DNA of 33,471 nucleotides, from contig JADZDP010000027.1 in assembly GCA_020850995.1 (NCBI GenBank), positions 1-33,471 of the forward strand, given 5' to 3'. Both the position numbers and the translations under genes were made by a program. Origin of the DNA: Deltaproteobacteria bacterium. Lineage in GTDB: Bacteria > Myxococcota > UBA727 > VGSZ01. Below are positions 16,766 to 25,544 of this stretch, piece after piece (the first letter of the stretch is position 1; each line of letters starts with the position of its first letter). The notes beneath the pieces were generated by a model. It worked only from the letters and a program-made list of their open reading frames with translations, did not search any database and was not told the DNA's origin.

Positions 16766-16770
16766 CCTCC
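16766..16770 (-). promoter_or_regulatory. Ribosome binding site of the esterase lipoprotein gene
   Basis: GGAGG on the minus strand, 11 bases before GTG 16754. It decides the start; the same spacing occurs in eutB. Confidence 0.55.
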
Positions 16771-16891
16771 GTGGGCGGGGAAACCGGGCATTCTGGCCGC
16801 GCGGACGCGGGTGGAAAGGGGGCACGACGTGGAAATGGGCGCCCCACCGGGCGCTTCTCGCCCCACCGTTTCGTGCTACCCGCCCTGGCTC

Positions 16892-17542
16892 ATGACCTTC
16901 CTCGATCGAGCCGTGAAGCTGCTCTTGCCTCGCGAGGTGCAGTTCTTCGATCTGCTCGAGCGCGGCGCCGCCTGCGCGCGCGACTCGGGCGCCGCCATGC
17001 TGGCATTGTGCGAAGCCAAGACACCGAGCGAGCGCGACGAGAAGCTCAAGGTCTTGCGCGACGTCGAGCACGCGGCCGACGCCGTCATTCACGAGACCTA
17101 CGACGAGCTCAACCGCACCTTCGTCACGCCGCTCGATCGCTCCGACATCTACGCGCTCGCCACCGAGCTCGAGGAGATCGTCGACCTCAACCACGCCACG
17201 GCCATGCAGCTCATCGTGCACGCCATGCAGGACGTCCCCGAGGGCGCCATCCCGCTTGCGCGCCTGATCGCCGAGTCCACCGGCGAAGTTGCCAAGGCGG
17301 TCATGCTGCTGCGCACCCTCCGTCGTCTCGACGAGGTGCAGCAGCACACGAAGGAGCTGAGCCGCCTCGAGCATGAGGGCGATGAGATCTTTCGCAATCG
17401 TGTGGGCGCCTTGTTCCGCACCGAGAAGAACGCCGTCTTACTCATCCAGCACAAGGAGTTCCTCGAGGGCCTCGAGCGCACCCTCGACGCTTGCGATCAC
17501 GTCGGCACCGCGCTCAAGACCATCGTCATCAAGAACGCCTGA
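16892..17542 (+). CDS. DUF47 (PhoU-like) phosphate transport accessory protein
   Basis: A 216-residue, all-helical PhoU-like protein of the DUF47 family. Known members are encoded next to PiT transporters and are thought to regulate them. Typical features are the N-terminal FLDRAVKLLLPREVQFFDLL, an E/D-rich metal-contact pattern (VEHAADAVIHETYDELNRTFVTPLDRSDI and LSRLEHEGDEIFR; both pieces of the E-x-x-x-D signature), and LDACDHVGTALKTIVIKNA at the end. ATG 16892 starts exactly at the family N-terminus. The stop overlaps the PiT start as TGATG, so the pair is a translationally coupled operon. Confidence 0.93.
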   Translation: MTFLDRAVKLLLPREVQFFDLLERGAACARDSGAAMLALCEAKTPSERDEKLKVLRDVEHAADAVIHETYDELNRTFVTPLDRSDIYALATELEEIVDLNHATAMQLIVHAMQDVPEGAIPLARLIAESTGEVAKAVMLLRTLRRLDEVQQHTKELSRLEHEGDEIFRNRVGALFRTEKNAVLLIQHKEFLEGLERTLDACDHVGTALKTIVIKNA

Positions 17543-18552
17543 TGTCGCTCTTCGCGATCGTCGTCCTGGTCGTCATCGCCGCCGTGGTGTTCGACTACAT
17601 CAATGGCTTCCACGACGCTGCCAACGCCGTGGCCACGGTGGTCAGCACCGGTGTGTTGCCCATGCGCACCGCCGTGATCCTCGCCGGCGTGCTCAACGTC
17701 GGCGGCGCCCTTCTGGGTACGGCGGTGGCAAAGACCATCGGCGGTGACCTGATCGACGGCGCGCAGGTCACGCAGACCCTGGTGCTCGCCGCGTTGGTCG
17801 GCGCCATCGCGTGGAACCTCTTCACCTGGTACTTCGGCATCCCCTCGTCGTCGTCGCACGCGCTCATCGGCGGTCTGATTGGCGCGGGCATCGCCAAGGC
17901 CGGCATCGGCGCCATCAAGGCGGAGGGCGTCATCAAGGTGGTCAAGGCGCTGGTGCTCTCGCCCATCATCGGTTTCGGCGCCGGCTTCGTGGTCATGATC
18001 GCGGTGCTGTGGATCGTGCGCCGCGGGCGCGTGACCGTGCTCAACCGCGTCTTTCGGCGACTGCAGCTCCTCTCCGCCGGCTTCATGGCCGTGTCCCACG
18101 GGAGCAACGACGCACAGAAGTCGATGGGCGTCATCACCATGGCGCTGGTGGCCTACGGCGCGGTCACCAAGAACGACGCCGGCAAGTTCGATGTGCCCCT
18201 GTGGGTTGTGCTGGTGTGCGCCACCGCCATGGGGCTCGGCACCGCAGCGGGCGGCGTGCGCATCATCAAGACCATGGGCTCCAAGATCATCGATCTCAAG
18301 CCCATCCACGGCTTCTGCGCCGAGACCAGCGCCGCAGCAACCATCCTCGGCGCGTCTTTCCTCGGCGTGCCTGTGTCCACCACCCACGTCATCTCGAGCT
18401 GCATCTTGGGCGTCGGCTCATCGCAGCGCGTGAGCGCCGTGCGCTGGGGCGTCACCACGAAGATCCTCTGGGCGTGGGTGCTCACCATTCCGCTGAGCGC
18501 TGCCGTGGCAGCCGGCACCTACCTGGCGACCGCCGCGATCTTCGGCCGCTGA
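17542..18552 (+). CDS. PiT-family inorganic phosphate transporter
   Basis: A 336-residue, about ten-span protein. Both PiT signature repeats are present: FDYINGFHDAANAVATVVST near the N-terminus and MAVSHGSNDAQKSMGVITMA in the second half. Other family phrases are GIPSSSSHALIGGLIGAGIA and LGVPVSTTHVISSCILGVGS. It is a low-affinity, probably metal-phosphate/H+ (or Na+) symporter of the cytoplasmic membrane. Its ATG overlaps the stop of the DUF47 gene by one base, and the pair is a standard two-gene phosphate module. No Pho box was recognised upstream of the pair. Confidence 0.95.
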   Translation: MSLFAIVVLVVIAAVVFDYINGFHDAANAVATVVSTGVLPMRTAVILAGVLNVGGALLGTAVAKTIGGDLIDGAQVTQTLVLAALVGAIAWNLFTWYFGIPSSSSHALIGGLIGAGIAKAGIGAIKAEGVIKVVKALVLSPIIGFGAGFVVMIAVLWIVRRGRVTVLNRVFRRLQLLSAGFMAVSHGSNDAQKSMGVITMALVAYGAVTKNDAGKFDVPLWVVLVCATAMGLGTAAGGVRIIKTMGSKIIDLKPIHGFCAETSAAATILGASFLGVPVSTTHVISSCILGVGSSQRVSAVRWGVTTKILWAWVLTIPLSAAVAAGTYLATAAIFGR

Positions 18553-18650
18553 ACCGGCGCGCGGGTTTGCGACGTCACCGCGCACCTTGTCGCACATAGG
18601 ACGTTCGCGGCGCAGCTGCCGGGGTACAGGCGCTGGCTGATGGCGGCTGC

Positions 18651-18656
18651 TACCAT
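18651..18656 (+). promoter_or_regulatory. Candidate -10 element of a leaderless transcript
   Basis: TACCAT ending six bases before ATG 18663, which lacks a Shine-Dalgarno. It is the same hexamer and distance as at 5102. Confidence 0.3.
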
Positions 18657-18662
18657 TGACCC

Positions 18663-19133
18663 ATGAGCGCGCCCCTCGTCGATCTCGTCAACCGCACGGT
18701 CCTCTGCCTCGCCATCGCCGGCGCGGTCACCAGCGTCACCTCCACCATTGGGACGCCCGCGACACCTGCGCCACCCGCGCTGGCCACCATCGAGTTCGGC
18801 ATTCTCGACACCGATGGGAGCTTCGTCCAAAGCGACGTCGTGCCCCTGCTCATCGGACAGGAGTTCGGCTGGCGCCTGCATGTCGCCGACAACGACACGC
18901 ACACCTGGCGCGAGGTGCTCATCGCGCCGGCGGCGCCACGGGAGTGGATTGGTGACGATCTCGTGGTGGAAGGCGAGGGCACCATGGGGATCACCGAGCG
19001 CACCGAGTCGGCGCGCGGTGGCGTGCTCACACACGGGTGGACCATCACCGAAGGCGATCCGGCTGGGCCCTACCAGATGCAGCTCTTCCTCGACGGCGAG
19101 CTGGTCGAGACCACCACCTTCGTGCTGCGCTGA
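18663..19133 (+). CDS. Hypothetical exported protein (156 aa)
   Basis: The N-terminus has a hydrophobic stretch (about residues 11-30, RTVLCLAIAGAVTSVTSTIG) that may be a signal peptide or anchor. A beta-rich domain of about 115 residues follows, with the phrases IEFGILDTDGSFVQSDVVP, FGWRLHVADNDTHTWREVL, LTHGWTITEGDPAGPYQMQL and a final strand ETTTFVLR. The pattern of paired strands resembles an immunoglobulin-like beta sandwich. I know no family or function. It is convergent with the GH1 gene, seven bases apart. Confidence 0.7.
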   Translation: MSAPLVDLVNRTVLCLAIAGAVTSVTSTIGTPATPAPPALATIEFGILDTDGSFVQSDVVPLLIGQEFGWRLHVADNDTHTWREVLIAPAAPREWIGDDLVVEGEGTMGITERTESARGGVLTHGWTITEGDPAGPYQMQLFLDGELVETTTFVLR

Positions 19134-19141
19134 TCGGACGC

Positions 19142-20518
19142 TCAGCGCCCGAGCCGAGCCCAGAGATCGGGCGGCACCACACCGTCCCGGCAGATGCGGC
19201 GGTACACCTCGACGGAGCCACGCGCGTGGCGCGCGCACCCCGCGGGGTAGTCCACGGCGTAGAGCCCGAAGCGCGGCGCGAAGCCCTCGGCCCACTCGAA
19301 GTTGTCGACGAGCGACCAGTGGAAATAGCCGCGCACGTCGGCGCCTCGGCGCACCGCGCGCGCCATGGCCTGCGTGTGTCGCACCAGCTGACGTTGCCGA
19401 CGCACGTCGTCAGTGGCGGCCTCGGCCGTGCCGTTCTCGAGCACGTAGATGGGCTTGGCGTAGCGACGCGCCAAGGCCACCAGCCGTTCCTCGAACGCCC
19501 GCTCGTCGGGCGCCCAGCCAAGGTCGCTCGGCTCGTCGCCAGGCTCCGCCGGGTCGGCGTGGCGGAGCTGATACCGGAGCGGTCGGCGTAGGTCGGTCTC
19601 GAGGTAGGCGCGCCCGTACTCGTTGACACCGACGTAGTCGCAGCTCGGCATCGCGCGATCTAGGAATCGCAGCACGAACAGGCGCTCGACGACGGCAGCC
19701 ATGACCCTGTCGAGCGGCGCGTGGTTGCGCCAGGGCAAGAAGGTGCGCACATGTTGCGCGATACCGACCTGCACGGGCGCTGCGCGGCGGGCCGCAGCGG
19801 CACGCAGGGCTCCGGCAGCGGCCTCGTGCATGCGCAAGAGCGCCGCCAGCACACCGTCGGCCGCGAAGGGACCGCCGCGCTTCTCGTTCGGCGGAAACAC
19901 GCCCTCGAGGTAACCAAGGTACGCGAGCACCACCGGCTCGTTGATGGTGCACCAGTGGCGCACGCGATCGCCGAACGCCTCTACCAGACAGGTGGCTAGC
20001 TGCGCGAGGCGCGCGGGTGCGTCGGCGCGCTCCACGCCGCGCTTACCGTCGGGGCCGCTCGGGTGCCACAGCCAGGCGGGGCTCGCGAAGTGAAAGAGCG
20101 TGACGAAGGGTTGGAGCGCGCGGCGCGCGAGCTCATCGAGCACACGCCCGTAGAAGTCGAGCGCGGCCGGCTCCGGTGCGCTCATGTCCTCGCGTGGGAA
20201 CAGGCGCGCCCACGACATCGAGAAGCGGTGCGCCCGGTGTCCCATGTCGGCGGCGCGGGCGACATCGTCGGCGAAATGACGATCGAAGTCGGCCTTGTGC
20301 GAGAGCCATCCCCCGCCCTGCTCGAGCCCCGCGATGCCGTGACCCTGGCGCCGCGCGCGCTCTTCGAACGCGGTCCAGTCGCTCGGCTGCTGGCGTTCAA
20401 CCTGCTGATCGGCGGTCGCCGCGCCCCACAAGAAGCCCGCGGGCACCGGCAAGAGCTGCTCGTCGACGCCGAGGTGACGGTGCGGGCCGCGGCGCGGCAT
20501 TCGCAAGGTCCCGAGCAT
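19142..20518 (-). CDS. Glycoside hydrolase family 1 (beta-glucosidase-like)
   Basis: A 458-residue protein of normal GH1 length. The fold-defining stretches are AGFLWGAATADQQVE, HRFSMSWARLFP, HWCTINEPVVLAYLGYLEG (acid/base Glu194), YVGVNEYGRAY, IYVLENGTAE (nucleophile Glu361) and FHWSLVDNFEWAEGFAPRFGLY. Both catalytic glutamates are present, so an active retaining beta-glycosidase is expected. The usual QVEG is QVER here. No signal peptide is visible, so it probably acts in the cytosol. The ATG at 20518 overlaps the regulator stop as TGATG and follows a GGAG, making it the last gene of a five-gene coupled operon. A glycosidase at the end of a regulatory/VWA operon is unusual. Confidence 0.93.
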   Translation of the reverse strand: MLGTLRMPRRGPHRHLGVDEQLLPVPAGFLWGAATADQQVERQQPSDWTAFEERARRQGHGIAGLEQGGGWLSHKADFDRHFADDVARAADMGHRAHRFSMSWARLFPREDMSAPEPAALDFYGRVLDELARRALQPFVTLFHFASPAWLWHPSGPDGKRGVERADAPARLAQLATCLVEAFGDRVRHWCTINEPVVLAYLGYLEGVFPPNEKRGGPFAADGVLAALLRMHEAAAGALRAAAARRAAPVQVGIAQHVRTFLPWRNHAPLDRVMAAVVERLFVLRFLDRAMPSCDYVGVNEYGRAYLETDLRRPLRYQLRHADPAEPGDEPSDLGWAPDERAFEERLVALARRYAKPIYVLENGTAEAATDDVRRQRQLVRHTQAMARAVRRGADVRGYFHWSLVDNFEWAEGFAPRFGLYAVDYPAGCARHARGSVEVYRRICRDGVVPPDLWARLGR

Positions 20519-21213
20519 CAGCTCCGCTCCAAGCGGTACCCAACGCCGCGCACGCTCCTGAAGTTGAATGGCGACTCTGGCGTCCAGCGTAGCTTCTTCT
20601 TGAGGCTCGAGACGAAATTGTCGACGGTGCGCTCGTCCACCACCACGCTCTTGCCCCAGACGCGATCGAGGATCTCGTTGCGCGACAGCGCCTTGCCGGC
20701 CTGCTCGATGAACAGCACCAGGAGATCGAGCTCGGTGCGCGTCAAGGGGATCTCGGCGCCGGCGGCGTCGACGACACGACGGGCGTCCTTGTCGATGCGC
20801 AGCTCGCCCAGCAAGAGACCCTGCGGCGCGGGCACCGCGGCGTCGGCGCGCCGCAACAGCGCCTTGACGCGCGCCAACAGCTCGCGCAGGCGATACGGCT
20901 TCTTGAGGTAGTCATCGGCGCCGACCTCGAAGCCGCGCTCGAGATCACCGTCGAGGGTGCGCGCAGTCAGCATCAGCACGCGCGCCTTCTTGCCTTCGCG
21001 CCGGATGCGCTCGCACAGCGAGTAGCCGTCTCCGTCTGGCAGCATCAGGTCGAGGATGACCAGATCGAAGCTCGCCGCCGCCAGCAGCGCGCTGGCCGAC
21101 GCAACGCTGTCTGCCGTGGCCACCGACAGCCCCTCGTCGCGCAAGACCTCGTCGAGCGTGGTGCGCAGGTTGGCATCGTCTTCCACAAGCAGGATGCGGC
21201 CGGGATCGTTCAC
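20518..21213 (-). CDS. OmpR/PhoB-family response regulator
   Basis: A 231-residue protein. The receiver domain (residues 6-120) has the acidic pair in LLVEDDANL, the phosphoacceptor Asp55 in LVILDLMLPDGDGYSL, Thr83 in MLTART and Lys105 in DDYLKKPY. The winged-helix DNA-binding domain (about 135-231) contains LTRTELDLLVLFIEQAGKAL, RNEILDRVWGKSVVVDERTV and FRSVRGVGYRLE. All phosphorelay residues are intact. GTG 21213 overlaps the kinase stop as GTGA (four bases), so it is translated with its kinase. It probably controls this operon among others, although no binding repeats were identified. Confidence 0.95.
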   Translation of the reverse strand: MNDPGRILLVEDDANLRTTLDEVLRDEGLSVATADSVASASALLAAASFDLVILDLMLPDGDGYSLCERIRREGKKARVLMLTARTLDGDLERGFEVGADDYLKKPYRLRELLARVKALLRRADAAVPAPQGLLLGELRIDKDARRVVDAAGAEIPLTRTELDLLVLFIEQAGKALSRNEILDRVWGKSVVVDERTVDNFVSSLKKKLRWTPESPFNFRSVRGVGYRLERS

Positions 21214-22976
21214 GCTGGTAGCTCCAGCACGAAGGTTGTCCCTTGCGGGCCGCTGTCGGCAAGGCGCACGTCGCCGCCGTGGAGCGCCGCGATCTCGCGG
21301 CTGAGGGTGAGCCCGAGCCCCGATCCGCGCGCTAGCGTCAGCGAGCGCTCGAAGGGCCGAAAGATGCGCGCCTGCTCCACGGGCTCGATGCCGGGGCCGT
21401 TGTCGCTCACGAGCACCAGCACGTCGTCGCCGCTGCGCTCCACCACCACACGCACCCTGCGCGTGGGACGAGGGTTGTGCCTCCACGCGTTGCGCACCAG
21501 GTTGGCGATCACCAGGCGCACGAGCTCGCCGTCGGCCCGCACCGTGAGCGCCTCCCCATCGTGCTCGGTCTGCAGGCCGGGGCACTCGAGCTGCGCACGC
21601 TCGAGGACCTGCTGGCACACGTCGAGCACTGGCACTGCGCTCTCCCGCAAGATCACGCCGCCGCGCGCGATGCGCCCGAAGCACAGCACGTTCTCCACCA
21701 TGCCCTCGAGCACGTCGACGTCATGCTGGAGACGCTCGAGGGTGCCATGCGCGCGCGTGTCGCTCACCCAGCGCTCGAGGGCGTCGGCCTGCAGGCGCAT
21801 GGACGCGAGCGGCGTGCGCAGCTCGTGCGCGACCGACGCGATCAGGTCGCGCCGCAAGCGCGAGGCCTGCCGACGACGGCGTCGATCGATCATCACGAGG
21901 AGCGCTGCGCCCGCCGCCAGCACGCCGGTCGCTATCGAGGTAGCGCGCACGGCCGACGCGACACGCGCGCGCCCGGCGCGAAGCTCGGCGAGCCCGACGG
22001 GGCGCAGCTCGACCTCGTCGAGCCGCGTCCAGCGCGCGTCGTCGGGCGCTGGCAGCTCGGCGGTGGCGGCCTCGCCGGCCAAGGCATGGCGCGCGGCCAG
22101 CAGCGGAGCGTCGTTGCGCACGACGTACGCGCTGCCGTCGGGGCGCACCTCGGCAGCGAGCGCGGCGCCGCGCGCCCAGGTACCCGGCGTGCTCGGCGGC
22201 GGCACACGAGCCAGTGCGCGCCACGCCCCGAGAGTCGCGAGCAGCCGCGCGTCGCTCACCCCGGTGCTGAGCAAGAGCCGCGCGACGCGCGCGCTCACCA
22301 GATCGTCGCACAGTGATGGCAAGGCTCGTAACGCCTGCTGCAGCAGCGGGGGCACACGACTAGCCCCGCGCTCGACGCCCTCGATCAGGAGCGCACGCAC
22401 GAGCGCAGGATCCACCAGGTCGCTGCCCACCAGCGCCTCCATGGGCTCGAGCGCCGCCAGCGTGTCGACCGCGGCGCCGTGGCGCTCGTGCGCGCGATAG
22501 GCCAGCCACGCGCGCACCGACGCCTCCACTCCCTTGGCGTCGCGCGCGCGCGCGGCCAGCACCACGTGGTGCGCGACCGTCGTGAGCTCGGCGGGGATCG
22601 ACGGTGGCTCGGCGCACGCGGCGTCGGGCGGCACCATGCGAACGCCCCCGGCCCACAGCTCCACGCCGTCGAGCTGCACGGTCAAGTCGCGCTCGGCGGC
22701 GCGCGCGACGCGCTCGGCGCGCGCCAACTCCTGGCGCGCCTGCTCACGAAACGCGGCGGTCGCCGACGCCCCGGCGCGCTCCAAGGTGCGCTCAAGCTCG
22801 TCGCTGCGCGCGCGGTGAGGTGCGCCCAGCGCGAGGGGCAGCGCTGCGATGGCAGCCACGGCCATCAGCGCCGCCGCCGCCGTCGCGCCCACCACCAAGG
22901 CGCGCACGGGACCACCCCCGCGTCGCGCCCACTGACGGCGCAGGCGCCGGCGCCATGCGCGCCCCCACGGAGCCAT
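21210..22976 (-). CDS. Sensor histidine kinase with large extracytoplasmic domain
   Basis: A 588-residue protein. A basic N-terminus and first span (about 25-50) are followed by about 295 residues of mainly helical extracytoplasmic domain that I cannot assign to a known sensor family. A second span (about 346-363) and the kinase core follow: phosphoacceptor His384 in SVAHELRTPL, N box NLVRNAWRHN (492-501), G1 DNGPGIE (525-531) and G2 GSGLGLT (551-557). There is no HAMP-like segment of normal length between the second span and the dimerisation helix. It overlaps the VWA gene stop as TGATG and the regulator start as GTGA. It likely senses an envelope signal, perhaps through the lipoproteins encoded upstream; that is inference. 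Confidence 0.93.
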   Translation of the reverse strand: MAPWGRAWRRRLRRQWARRGGGPVRALVVGATAAAALMAVAAIAALPLALGAPHRARSDELERTLERAGASATAAFREQARQELARAERVARAAERDLTVQLDGVELWAGGVRMVPPDAACAEPPSIPAELTTVAHHVVLAARARDAKGVEASVRAWLAYRAHERHGAAVDTLAALEPMEALVGSDLVDPALVRALLIEGVERGASRVPPLLQQALRALPSLCDDLVSARVARLLLSTGVSDARLLATLGAWRALARVPPPSTPGTWARGAALAAEVRPDGSAYVVRNDAPLLAARHALAGEAATAELPAPDDARWTRLDEVELRPVGLAELRAGRARVASAVRATSIATGVLAAGAALLVMIDRRRRRQASRLRRDLIASVAHELRTPLASMRLQADALERWVSDTRAHGTLERLQHDVDVLEGMVENVLCFGRIARGGVILRESAVPVLDVCQQVLERAQLECPGLQTEHDGEALTVRADGELVRLVIANLVRNAWRHNPRPTRRVRVVVERSGDDVLVLVSDNGPGIEPVEQARIFRPFERSLTLARGSGLGLTLSREIAALHGGDVRLADSGPQGTTFVLELPA

Positions 22977-24670
22977 CAGCGCCTCGTCACCGGCAAGTGG
23001 TCGAAGTCCATGGTGGCGAGCGGGGCCTCCGCCGAGAAGGGGTCACCGCGCGTGTCGAGCGTCCGCGCGCGGGCAATGAGCGCGCCGAGCTCGGCGACGT
23101 CGTCGCGACGGCGCAGCTCCGCGGGCAACGCGCGCCACTGCTCCTCGATGGCCGCCCACGCGAGGTTGCGCACCCAGTAGCTGCCGCGCAGCTTCTCGGC
23201 GAACGACGACGCCACTAGGGCGAGCCTGCTCGTGCCCGACACCTCCGCCGCCGAGCGCCGCACCAGCCGCGCGCCCAGCTCTTCCTCGATGAGGCGGCTG
23301 GCCGACTCGCCGGGTGTCTTGGCGCGCACGCGCAGCCAGCCGATACGATCCGCGCCCGGGCGCAGCTTGATCTCGTACAGCGCCGTGACCTCGTGGCCCG
23401 CGCCGATCTCGCCCGCGTCCACCCGGTCGTCGGCGAACTCCTGGTTCTCCAGGTGGCGGTTCTCGAAGCCGATCAGGCGATAGCGCTCAACCGCGTCAGC
23501 ATCGAGCTCGAGCTGGATCTTGACGTCGCTGGCAATGTTGACGAGCGCGCCCCCGAGGTTCTCGACGAACGCCCTGCGCGCCTCGTCCGGTCGATCGACA
23601 TAGACGTACCTGCCTTGCCCTTTGACGGCCAGGCGCTCCAAGAGCACGTCGTTGTAGCCGCCCATGCCGACGCCCACAGTGGTGAGCGCCATGCCGCGCT
23701 GCGCGCGCCCGTCGATGGTGGCGAAGATGCCGTCTGCGTCGGTGACGCCGTTGTTGGCCACGCCGTCAGAGCACAGGATCAGACGCGTGACGCGACCGTT
23801 GCCCGCGCGCTCGCTCGCCATCTCGTAGCCAAGCAACAGTCCGGCCTGGACGTTGGTGGACCCCTCGGGGCGCAGGCGCGCCAACGCTGCGCGGATGGAC
23901 GCCTTGTCGGCGCCGCTGGTGGGCGGCAACACGACGTGGGCGCTGCTGCCGTACACCACCAGCGACACCGCGTCGTCGGCGCGCAGCCGTTCCACCAGCA
24001 CTGCAAGTGCGTCCTTGACCATCTGCAAGCGCGTACCCTCCATCGATCCGGACACATCGACGACGAACACCAGGTTGGCCGGCGGGCGTGCCGCCTCGTC
24101 GATGACGCGCCCTTTCAGCCCGAGCACGAGCACGTGGAAGCCGCGGCGATTGGGCGAGGGGAAGGCCTCGGCCACCACCGAGAAGGGCTCGGGCCTCGCC
24201 ACCGTGGCGAGCGGCGGCGGGTAGTCGTAACGGAAGCTGTTGACGAATTCCTCGACGCGCACCGCCGCGCGATCGGGCAGCCGCCCGTCAACCAACACGG
24301 CGCGGGCCAGGGAGTAGGCGGCGGTGTCGACGTCGATGGAGAAGGTCGACACCGGCTGTACGCGCGTGTCGACGGTGGGGTTGGTGCCGTAGTGCTCGAC
24401 GACCATGGGGCCGTTTGGGCGCTCGCTCTCCGTCGAACCCAGCACCGGCGTGTCGGCGAAGTCGCTTGCGGGCGCAGGCGGCAGCGGCATCGTCGTTGGC
24501 ACACCATCCTCCGGCGCAGCGGCCGCGGGCGCCTCTGCCGCCGCGGGTGCTCCGGCGGGCACCTTGCCAGCTTCCGGCTTGCTGGTCGCGCAGGCCGGCA
24601 GCCACAGCGCCGCCAGCGCCACGACGAGGCGTGGCGTGGCGCCAACGAGGTCGTGGAGCGCGGGCTTCAT
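22976..24670 (-). CDS. YfbK-type von Willebrand factor A domain lipoprotein
   Basis: A 564-residue protein. A signal peptide ends at the lipobox LPAC (Cys27), then an Ala/Pro/Glu-rich linker to about residue 70. The part before the VWA domain (about 90-195: STFSIDVDTAAYSLARAVL, VRVEEFVNSFRYDYPPP) and the part after it match the YfbK family layout. The VWA domain has a full MIDAS, DVSGSM (Asp205, Ser207, Ser209), and LILCSDGVANNGVTDADG. Metal-dependent binding of a protein ligand at the cell surface is expected. Its ATG overlaps the preceding lipoprotein stop as ATGA, and its stop overlaps the kinase start as TGATG, tying it to the two-component system. Confidence 0.92.
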   Translation of the reverse strand: MKPALHDLVGATPRLVVALAALWLPACATSKPEAGKVPAGAPAAAEAPAAAAPEDGVPTTMPLPPAPASDFADTPVLGSTESERPNGPMVVEHYGTNPTVDTRVQPVSTFSIDVDTAAYSLARAVLVDGRLPDRAAVRVEEFVNSFRYDYPPPLATVARPEPFSVVAEAFPSPNRRGFHVLVLGLKGRVIDEAARPPANLVFVVDVSGSMEGTRLQMVKDALAVLVERLRADDAVSLVVYGSSAHVVLPPTSGADKASIRAALARLRPEGSTNVQAGLLLGYEMASERAGNGRVTRLILCSDGVANNGVTDADGIFATIDGRAQRGMALTTVGVGMGGYNDVLLERLAVKGQGRYVYVDRPDEARRAFVENLGGALVNIASDVKIQLELDADAVERYRLIGFENRHLENQEFADDRVDAGEIGAGHEVTALYEIKLRPGADRIGWLRVRAKTPGESASRLIEEELGARLVRRSAAEVSGTSRLALVASSFAEKLRGSYWVRNLAWAAIEEQWRALPAELRRRDDVAELGALIARARTLDTRGDPFSAEAPLATMDFDHLPVTRR

Positions 24671-25461
24671 CTTGCACCTTCGACCGCGGCCACCGCACCC
24701 TCGATGGGACGCGCGGCCGCGAGGCGGCGCACCTGCGCCACCACGTCCTCGCTGATCCTCTCCGCCACCTCTTCGAGCACGCGCTCCTTCAGGTGCTTCT
24801 GCTTGCGCTCGGTGTCGAGCACGGTGTCCTCCTGCTTCTCGCGCATGCGCTCGAAGGTGGTGAACAGGATGGTACCCGTCTTCACGTCGAAGAGCGTGGC
24901 CTCGATCACGCCCTCGGTCTCCAGCACGTTGGCGGGCGCGAACAGGGGCCCCACCAGCGTGGCCCAGGTCCAGGCCCACCCGCTCGGATACACGCTGTCG
25001 ACGAAGCGATGCCGGTAGAGCAGCAGGTAGTCCGCGCGGTAGCGCGCCGCCAGCTCGCGCAGGCCGGCCAGGCTGCCGGTGGCGGGGAAGTCGGTCGACA
25101 CCTCGCTCACCACCTCGAACAAGCCGGTCTCGTCGAGCGTGCTGGCCAGCACGCCGGGCACGCCGGCCAACGGCAGCTCCTCGTCGGCGCCGTAGCCCTC
25201 GCGCACGGGCACCACGCCGACGCGCGCCTTCTCCTCGAGGAACACGGGCGCCTGCAAGATGTCCTTCAGCTGCGCCTCGCTGAGACCGCCCAGGGCGTCA
25301 CGCGCGAAGTGGTTCTCCGTGAGCAGCGTCGGGCGGGCGGCCGGGGCGTCGGCCACGGCCTCGGCGGCGAGCGCCAGCGGCGGCAGCGTGGCGGTCTTCT
25401 GCGCGGCGGCGCAGGAGCAAAGGATGGCGAGGGCGGTGATGGCTACGACGAGACGACACAT
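24667..25461 (-). CDS. Lipoprotein of unknown function, first gene of the VWA/two-component operon
   Basis: A 264-residue protein. The start at ATG 25461 is supported by GGAGG about five bases upstream, and it gives a signal peptide ending in LCSC (Cys17; a non-ideal lipobox). The mature part has a mixed alpha/beta domain with the phrases KARVGVVPVREGYG, LAARYRADYLLLYRHRF, EGVIEATLFDVKTGTILFT and a highly charged helical C-terminus (FERMREKQEDTVLDTERKQ). The layout, a Rossmann-like domain predicting small-signal or stress handling of the envelope, recalls rhombotarget-type lipoproteins, but I am not sure of that family. It overlaps the VWA gene by four bases. Confidence 0.8.
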   Translation of the reverse strand: MCRLVVAITALAILCSCAAAQKTATLPPLALAAEAVADAPAARPTLLTENHFARDALGGLSEAQLKDILQAPVFLEEKARVGVVPVREGYGADEELPLAGVPGVLASTLDETGLFEVVSEVSTDFPATGSLAGLRELAARYRADYLLLYRHRFVDSVYPSGWAWTWATLVGPLFAPANVLETEGVIEATLFDVKTGTILFTTFERMREKQEDTVLDTERKQKHLKERVLEEVAERISEDVVAQVRRLAAARPIEGAVAAVEGAR

Positions 25462-25502
25462 GGTTCCTCCGGGCTCAGGAGTGAGCGTGCCGGAGGAAAC
25501 GA

Positions 25503-25528
25503 CGGCGACCTCCATGGGGGCGTCGCCG
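25503..25528 (-). terminator. Candidate weak terminator hairpin between two clusters
   Basis: A 7-bp stem (25503-25509 with 25522-25528) lies in the 83-base gap between the Gly-Glu lipoprotein gene and the next operon. Only a short TCGTTTCC follows on the minus strand, so it may reduce rather than stop transcription. Confidence 0.3.
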
Positions 25529-25544
25529 GATCTTCACGATTCGG

